12,070 bases of DNA, from contig QUTJ01031483.1 in the NCBI GenBank assembly GCA_003573635.1, forward strand, positions 1 to 12,070, read 5' to 3'. Positions 1 through 6,800 of this stretch are shown piece after piece. The position numbers were made by a program, and so were the translations under genes. This DNA comes from Goniomonas avonlea. Its lineage: Eukaryota; Cryptophyceae; Goniomonadida; Goniomonadaceae. Numbering within the stretch: the first letter of the stretch is position 1; each line of letters begins with the position of its first letter. The notes under the pieces were generated by a model. It had not been told where the DNA came from. It saw nothing but the letters and a program-made list of their open reading frames with translations, and did no database searches.

Positions 1-1905
1 GGCATGGCTCCACGATGTTCCTATGCGGTCTTGATGTTGGCGTGTCTGATTGCGCCCACTTCAACAACGTCGCCCTGCCCCCGTCCTGCCCCAACCGTCG
101 CACCTGGAAGTACTGAACGTCGTCCCGCAGTTTCTTGACTCTGGCTTCACTCTCAGCGAGTGCTGCCTTGGTCAGTGTGTGGGCGGCACGCTCCTCCTCC
201 CGCTGCTCGACGGCTGTCACGCCGTCTTGTATCGCGTGGTTGAGTGCGTCTGTGGCCTGTTTCCGTCGCAACTTGTCTGCGGCTGTTGTCTCTGCCATGC
301 TGCAGCGGGTGTTAGGTCCCAGTAATCCAACCATAATTTCAATCCCCCTCAGGCATCAACGATGGCACTCACATCGCGTCCTGCATCATACGAATGCATC
401 TCGCATCTGAGATGCGTCAGCCATCAGACAGCACACATCAGACAGCACACTTCAAACATCAGAGTGTTGTTGCTGTGGTACCTGCGAACGAGTTCTTTGT
501 TTTCTGCAGTCACTTCTTCCAGCTCACGTCGCAGTCTCGCCTCAGCTTCCCAACGGTCTCGAAGCTCAAGCGTTCGCTCCTCCCATGCTTCTTCCAGCGC
601 CTCCTGCAAGATTACTCATGGTCATGATCGGGCAGAGCCAAGTCGCTGTCGAGCCACCGAGGTGCAGACGTGTCGCATCGTGTCACAGCATGGAATTGAG
701 GTGCAGTGTGCGTCACATTGTGACCAGTGCAGTCCGGACCTGGTTGAACTGCAGCATTCGCTTGAGTTCCACCAGGTTGAGCTCCAGGCGTGCCACCTCC
801 GCATTGCGCTCTGACAGGGCAGCGTATAAATCACTGTCATCGTTCTCTGAGGAGCGCTGCCGCATGTGCTGCGCGCTCGCAGGTGTTCCATTGCGCCTGT
901 GGCTCGAGGAATCTGGAGTGGCAGCGCTGGGAGACGGAGATTGGATGGTCCGTCTGGTTTCGATCAGCGATCTCTCGGTCTGTGCGTGCATGAGGCTCAG
1001 CGACCTCAGTTTGTCCCGCATGGCCCCGCGTGCTGACATGTGCTCTCTTCGTTCATCCGCGCATCGCTGCTCACTTTCGTGCATGTGATCCTGCATCTGT
1101 TTCATATCGAGCCTGCCAACGAGTGAGGTATGGCAACAACAAAAAAAAATCCTGCACCTCGCTCGTTCCAACATCTGCTGGTGCTCAACAAGTGCTAAAC
1201 GGGCCTGTGACAGCGCAACCTCAAGGTGGTGAACCTGTGCCAGGATCTTTTCAGAGGCGAACACTCTCTTCTTGCACACACCTTGGTCGCCGGATCTTCC
1301 GCTGCCTCAGCGCAGAGTTCGGCTTCGTCAAGTATAGACCAAGATCCGCCACGGTGCCAAACGCGATTGATTTGCTTAAGTTCAGACTCCCAAGTTTTTG
1401 GGTCGTAGCCCTCCAAACCAGCAAACCCACTCGCCATCTGGAGCCGGGTCACTGACCGTCAGGCAGGACTGCGGATTACCTTGCGTACAAGCACTTCGAC
1501 CTCGCCCGCCACACCATGAGAGGCAGAACTGACCCATTGTAGTGGTGGTGGTGACGCAGTTGCTCTCTCGAGGCGAGGCTCGGACAGCACTCCGAGAAAC
1601 AGGGCTGACGAGTCGTTCAAATCCACAGATCCAGTGCTACACAGCGCTCTTTTTAAAGCAGGACGGGCCTTGGCACAAATCCGCAGCACTCCCAGAGCCA
1701 ATGTGCGTTTCTTTTCGGCGAGTCAGTGACAGTCTGGTCACACAGAACTCGAACGTACCTCTGCCAGGTCCTCACACACTTTATGAAGCAGTCGCCGTGC
1801 CGCCTGAGGGCTTGATACAACTCTCTGAGGACTTGAAAACGGCTGTTCGAGAACCCTGCGCACTCTAAAGGGAGCTGCATCTGGTGGAGATCGATCCTGC
1901 AGCAT
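1..1905 (-). CDS. Coiled-coil protein, 8 exons seen, 3' end outside window
   Basis: I do not recognise a family. Proposed exons on the minus strand are 1905-1759, 1710-1480, 1437-1282, 1234-1158, 1112-740, 603-482, 299-104 and 45-<1, giving 449 codons so far. All junctions are GT-AG with matching phases (0,0,0,2,0,2,0), and introns are 48, 42, 47, 45, 136, 182 and 58 bp. The N-terminal ~125 residues are not obviously structured. From exon 4 on, the protein is rich in Glu, Arg, Leu and Ala with heptad-like runs (LEVALSQARLALVEHQQ, ELEEVTAENKELVR, KAALAESEARVKKL), typical of a long coiled coil. A Ser/Pro-rich linker in exon 5 interrupts it. The first in-frame ATG after an upstream stop is at 1905. 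A later start at 1437, the first codon of exon 3, is possible because exons 1-2 are less convincing. A structural or cytoskeletal role is only an inference from the coiled coil. Confidence 0.7.
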
Positions 1906-2187
1906 TGCTGTGCCTTCTGTGTGCAAGACCACGCGCCAGTGCGCCTCCTTGGGTTTCTTCGCACTTGAAACTGGGTTCGAATCACTTCGAATTATCGAAG
2001 ACCTAGACTATTTGTAGTCAAATTGTGCTAAACATTAATTTAAACTTTACAAAACGTGCGCATATAGGCTATGATAGACCACAGATAGAGAGAGCTGTAA
2101 ATTTACGATTTGAGCTTGTTCGTCGTTCGAAGGCTTGTTGTCGAAAAAAGGCCTCGCGCCTTTGCTTTGGCACCGCTTGTCAGCACC
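1906..2187. promoter_or_regulatory. Divergent intergenic region (probable bidirectional promoter)
   Basis: This 282-bp gap separates the starts of two head-to-head genes. Its centre, about 1985-2105, is clearly more AT-rich than the flanking exons and holds runs such as ATTAATTTAAACTTTACAAAA and a CATATAGG box near 2061. No defined core promoter element can be assigned with confidence. The promoter role is inferred from position and composition. Confidence 0.4.
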
Positions 2188-2996
2188 ATGGATGAGTTTC
2201 AGCTTCAGTTTTTGGCAATGATCAGCACGGGCGGATTATTTTTGTATGTTTTCGTTGGTTTCTCAACTGGCGACTTATGTTTGACAGGGTGAAGCTTCTT
2301 GTGGATTACCTTCGCAAGACCCCTGCGCAGGCTCCCGAGCTTCCTCCTCCGAGCAAACCTGCTTCGTTACAGTATCATCTTTTGAGTTGGCTCACACCCA
2401 TTGGTGCTGTGCTTCTCTGGAGTATTGCATGTGGCCGTTTTGCCCATGTTGTGGCTCATGGGTCGGCGCAACTCGCCGTCAAAGTAACAGGAGCCACTCC
2501 TGAACAGGGCGTTGTGGCGGCTCAAATGCTTTTAGATAGTTTTGGCACCAGTGGGCGTATGTTGGGTTCAGTTTGCACTGCGTTGTGTATCTTTGGTGGG
2601 TGTGCTCTCTGGTTGGACGGTGTGGGCACGGCCGTCCCCGGCTTGGCCGCTGGGGGTCTTTGCTGCCTGGGCCTGATATCCTTTTCTGTAGAATATGAAG
2701 GCATGGCGGACACCCATTCGGCGGCGTTGTACTGGGGGACTGTGCTCGCTTTGTTGCATACAGGACTGGATCTCCTCGGAGTTTTTCGACTTTCGCGATG
2801 GAACTTGTCTCCATTATACTTGGCCAGACTCTCCCTAGGGCCCTTCGTGGTGTTTGGGCTTGCACATCTTGCCGCTGGGAGGGTTACCAACCTGGAGTGG
2901 GCAAGGGGAGCTCCTTGGGTTGGTGTTTGGGCATGTGGAGCACACGCTGCGTCTCGCGTGTGGCGACGAGGCACTCCAGCGATCAAGGAGGACTAA
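2188..2996 (+). CDS. Multi-pass membrane protein, 2 exons, 254 aa
   Basis: Exon 1 is 2188-2243 and exon 2 is 2288-2996, ending in TAA. The 44-bp intron (GTATGT...TTGACAG) splits a Leu codon in phase 2. Without splicing, the first ATG frame stops at once. The start at 2188 sits in a good context (CACCATGG). The product has about six or seven hydrophobic segments: near residues 4-26, 50-75, 115-135, 140-160, 165-190, 195-220 and possibly 230-245. A Pro-rich cytosolic-like loop (ELPPPSKP) follows the first. The tail is basic and polar (VWRRGTPAIKED). The segment VEYEGMADTHSAALYWGT, an acidic/aromatic patch followed by His and small residues before a helix, vaguely recalls the Frag1/DRAM/Sfk1 group. 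That resemblance is weak, so I leave the family open. It shares a divergent promoter region with the coiled-coil gene. Confidence 0.8.
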
Positions 2997-3173
2997 CAAT
3001 CATTTTTTGATGGCGGCATCCTTCTCATGTCGTGATGGTGTCTTGAAAGTTGATCAAAGCCCCCAAACTATGTGGTGGACTGCGATCCTGACCTAGGGAA
3101 TTTCGTTTCATGAACCTTTTTGTCGAAGTCCCGACCGCCATGGCTTCATGAGCAGCAGGGCAGATGCGAGGAT

Positions 3174-3179
3174 AATAAA
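3174..3179 (+). other. Possible polyadenylation signal AATAAA
   Basis: A canonical AATAAA lies about 180 bp after the stop of the membrane-protein gene, in an AT-rich patch. The organism is unknown and many protists do not use this hexamer, so this is a positional guess. The rest of 2997-3424 shows no gene, repeat or RNA that I can support. It is best read as 3' UTR and spacer. Confidence 0.3.
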
Positions 3180-3424
3180 TCTTTAATGATTACTTGCACT
3201 TGGTTCGGGAAAAAATCACTGCTGCTTTCTTTATGATGTTGTTTCCCTTGGTTGGAGAGGCCCTGCCGCTGACCTGAGGCGCGGATAACAATATCACTTT
3301 ATTCGAGAGCCGACATGAGGCATTTTACACATGCATGAACCCCAGTCTCCTAAATATCGGCCACGGCTCCAGGAGCCGCGGCCCAGAGACCAACTCAATG
3401 TTGTTTTCGTTTAACTAAATAGTA

Positions 3425-3835
3425 GTGAGACCTCCCCTTGCGTCTCCCTCAGCACACAACCGGAAGGCGCCGCCCACACTTCGGTCTCCACCCCTAGCCC
3501 GTGGAGACACAACCGGCACCAACCCTTCCACCTCCGCCCCTTGCCCGTCGAGACACAACCCCGGAAGGCGCAGCCCACGAACCTCGGGAAGGCATCCGTC
3601 CCCTCGCGTCTTGATAGCCTCCCTAGACCCTGGTTCTCTCTGGCCCATGTTCTCCACTCCGAGTAGAGCGTTCTGTCTCTGTTCTGCGCCCGTCCCGGGT
3701 CCTGGGGCTCCCACGACACACAACCTCAGGAAGCTGCCGTTGGCACCCTGGAGCCCTCGGTTGTCCTCGACACACAACCTCGGGAAGGTGCCGTCGGCAC
3801 CCTGGAGCCCTCGGTTGTCCCTCGGTGGCATCCAA
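3425..3835. repeat. GC-rich diverged tandem-repeat block between convergent genes
   Basis: Two adjacent copies of a 54-bp unit (3716-3769 and 3770-3823) differ at only a few bases. The core ACACAACC recurs at 3454, 3507, 3553, 3718 and 3772. The first three copies are spaced 53 and 46 bp, and several are followed by GGAAGGCGC-type sequence. The junction of the 54-bp units contains the short inverted repeat GGTTGT/ACAACC. Several frames on both strands stay open across the block, as expected for GC-rich repeats. None shows a convincing start, splice structure or domain, so I treat it as non-coding. Part may be 3' UTR of the minus-strand gene that stops at 3853. Confidence 0.65.
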
Positions 3836-3852
3836 GAACTCGCGAGGGCGCC

Positions 3853-6800
3853 TTACACAGCGGCGATGGGGTAATGCATGGTGACCCGGTGGATGATGAG
3901 GAGCCCCGTGCCTGTGAACATCAGCGCCACAACCACTTGGGGCGGAGGACCACGCTGTCTTCCCCTCTCCCCCTTCCTCTCCCTCTCCCCCCTGGAGTGG
4001 CGGGAGGGAGAGGCCAAATGGCAGGAGCGGCCAAACGGATTCGAGAGAATCAGGAGAGCGACAACGTGGCGACGAGACGCGAGGGCACTGGGATACCCTG
4101 GAGTGGGATGCTCGCGAAACAATCGCCAGGTGATGCTTTTTGACTTAATGCTGGCACCAACTTGACCCACGTTGGTGTCAACCCTAAACCTCGAGTACAA
4201 AGGGGGACAGACCTGGGGGGGGGAACAAGCGACAAGTCGACGGCGTGAGTGCAAAGGAGACAGACCTGGGGGGAGGACAAGCGACAGGTCGACGACGCCG
4301 TCAGAGGTGTACTGCTCCATCCGTGTCTTGGACACAATCAGCTGCGCGAGGTACGGCCTGGTGGTGGCCCACTGCGAGTAGTCTTCGCGCAAGATGTGCC
4401 CCAGGGTTTCGCCCATGTACCCGGCCTTGACCGGGATGGCGCCCAGTCCGAAGGGGTGGTCGCGGATGTCCACCTGGGCGCTGGGTCAACTCGGTTGTGA
4501 GAGCAAGAGCAGACCTGGGCTGGGATGTGGTGCTCAGTCCGAGGGGTGTCCGCCTGAGCACTGGCGTCTTGGTTCCAAGCTCAGGCACACCCAACTGAGC
4601 TATCGGATCAACGCACAGGAGTGGCCACATGGTCTGCGCTGCTCAGGCATCTCCAACCTAGCTCACAGATCAACGCACAGGAGTGGCAACATGGTCCCCA
4701 CTGCTGAGGCGAGATTCTATCTCTAACAGACGCACAGGAGTGGCAACATGGTCTCCATTGCTGAGGCGAGATGTCCACGCGTCTGCTTTGATGTAGGACT
4801 GGTGATCCTGGAAGGTGATCTCGAAGAGGAAAGTGGCATCGCCTGGTTGACACGTGTCAGAACGTCACCGACCTGTGATGGATCTGCTCTCCTGTTCTCT
4901 TGTCTCTTTCCCCCTCATGGCTAGTGCTGGCTCTCTCTCTCTGTGCGCGTGCGTGTGTTTGTGTGTGTCCGTGACTGTCTCCGGCTCTCTCTCAACACTG
5001 AGGACTTGCACCCTGCCTCCTGAGGACTTGCAGCCTCTCTCCTGAGGATTTGCATCCTTCTCTCCTAAAACTTGAACCCTTTCTCCTGGCTCTAGGGTCG
5101 CAGTCCCTGCCGTTGGAGGTTTGAATCGAAGTGGGCACAGCACGCACCAGCGGGCGCAGGGGCTTTCTTGGCAAAGGTGAGATGCACGTTGGAAGGCCGA
5201 ATCAAGCCGACACCGAGGAACTGGCCCGAGTAGATGCCGTCCGAGTGACAGGTTGTCATTCTGTACTTGAGGAACACGGGGCCGAGCGAGGCCTCGGAGA
5301 GCATGTTGTTGAAATCAGAGTACAGCTCCGTCGAAACCTTCCCGGTGGCCGTCCACTTGGCGAGAGTGGCCATCGGGATGCGAACGTATTCCTTGTGGCG
5401 GTTGCGGCCGCGAGGCTGCGGGTGCAAGGTTTGAGCGTGGCTGCGGGTGCAAGGTTTGAGCGTGGCTGCGGGTGCAAGGTTTGAGTGTGCTGCGGGTGCA
5501 AGGTTTGAGCGTGGCTGCGGGTGCAAGGTTTGAGCGTGGCTGCGGGTGCAAGGTTTGAGTGTGCTGCGGGTGCAAGGTTTGAGCGTGCCCGCTGCGCAAG
5601 GTGTTCGGCGATACACTCGGCTAATTGCATCAGTGTATCGACAGCTAGCAGTCAGGTATGCCCTTCGGTTTGCACATTCGCAGGAATCTTGGAGCAGGAT
5701 TCTTGGAAAGCTGACGTTTGGTGCATGTTGTGCAGAATCTTGGTGTTGGCTCCGTCTCGGGTAAGCCGATGATTCGGCAGATTCTTTCGTCAACATAGCG
5801 GCAAGTTCTGACGTCCAGTGCCAAGGCTACCACAAGCGGCAAGGACGCACCACAACGCTCCCGGACACAGTGGTGAGGGGGTAGTCTTCCAGGTCGTGAA
5901 TGACGAACTGAGGCTGCTGCACTGAGGGCTTGGACTCGACACCGTGTTCCAGCGTCAGCGTCCGCGACGCACCGACGTACGCCGTGATCTTCACGGAGTT
6001 CCTGCTCGCGGTGTCACCAACACAACTGCAGTCGTAGAGGCACTGTGATCGCGAGTGGGCTGGCTGCTTGTGGAGACGCCAGTCTGATCCGACAATGATC
6101 AGAAATATTTGCCGGCTCACACGAGTTGGCAATCCGCGAATCTGGGTCAGTTGTTCGTCTCGAGAACCCACCCTCTTAGCAAGCGAATGGGCAAGTGTCG
6201 AGAGTCAATCGCGATGATAAGCATCGTGTCACCACAAGATGAGGATTCGGTTTAGATGCACAGACTGCATTTGCAATTGTCGGTTTGGATTGCAGCAGAT
6301 CCAGTGATTTGGTCCAGTGATTTGGTCCAAGAAGAACATGTCACCGAGACCACAGCGCATTGTAAAGTCCCGTATCCGAGTGTAACTGATGACTACGGAC
6401 AACTGTGAAAGGCGGGGGAACGCACTGGAGGACACCGTCGGAACCCCGGAGCGCGAACCAGAGGCCGGTATAGTAGTTGTCGGTGGCCGACGCGGTCGAC
6501 TCAAGAACCACAGAGGTGTCGCTCGCTAGGTACGCGATGCTGCCCTTGACCAGGGATGACGAGCGGGCACTGGAAAAGGGTTGGGTAAGTGAGTGCTGTG
6601 GGCCGATCCCTACTAATGTAATTAGTGACAGGTGACAGTCAGTGACCATCAGTGCCAAGTGACAAGTGCAAGTGACAATTGGGGACAGGAAACCAGTGCA
6701 ATCAATGACAAGAGAAGAGAGAGAAGCAATCAATGACAAGAGAAGAGAGAGAAGAGAGGGCAGGTTCGGAACGCGTTGGATCGGTTCCCAATGTTGTGCA

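Noticed and set aside
362-1455. Plus-strand open frames opposite the coiled-coil exons
   Set aside because: They are shadows of the minus-strand exons, Ser/Arg-rich, and have no splice logic or domains of their own.
1968-1990. B-box-like GGGTTCGAATC suggesting a tRNA 3' half
   Set aside because: The flanking bases do not form a T stem, and I find no A box or cloverleaf upstream.
3425-3874. Plus-strand 149-codon open frame rich in Pro, Arg and Ser
   Set aside because: It lies on GC-rich tandem repeats, where several frames on both strands are open. It overlaps the last exon of the minus-strand gene and shows no domain.
3853-3935. C-terminal transmembrane anchor in the laminin-B gene
   Set aside because: Not claimed as a firm feature. 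The run is short (about 15 residues), and it aligns better with the last beta-strand of modules A and B (YFKLRFSGG, WFALRGSDG). Both readings stay open.
4560-4616. tRNA-like D-arm text on the minus strand (GATAGCTCAGTTGG)
   Set aside because: No anticodon or T arm follows at the right spacing, and the acceptor stem does not pair. It is part of repetitive intron sequence.
5092-5796. Minus-strand open frame with repeated HAQTLHPQ-type peptides
   Set aside because: The repeat part is the 24/25-bp minisatellite, open in several frames at once. Only 5391-5148 reads like laminin-B-type protein, and it fits as exon 11.
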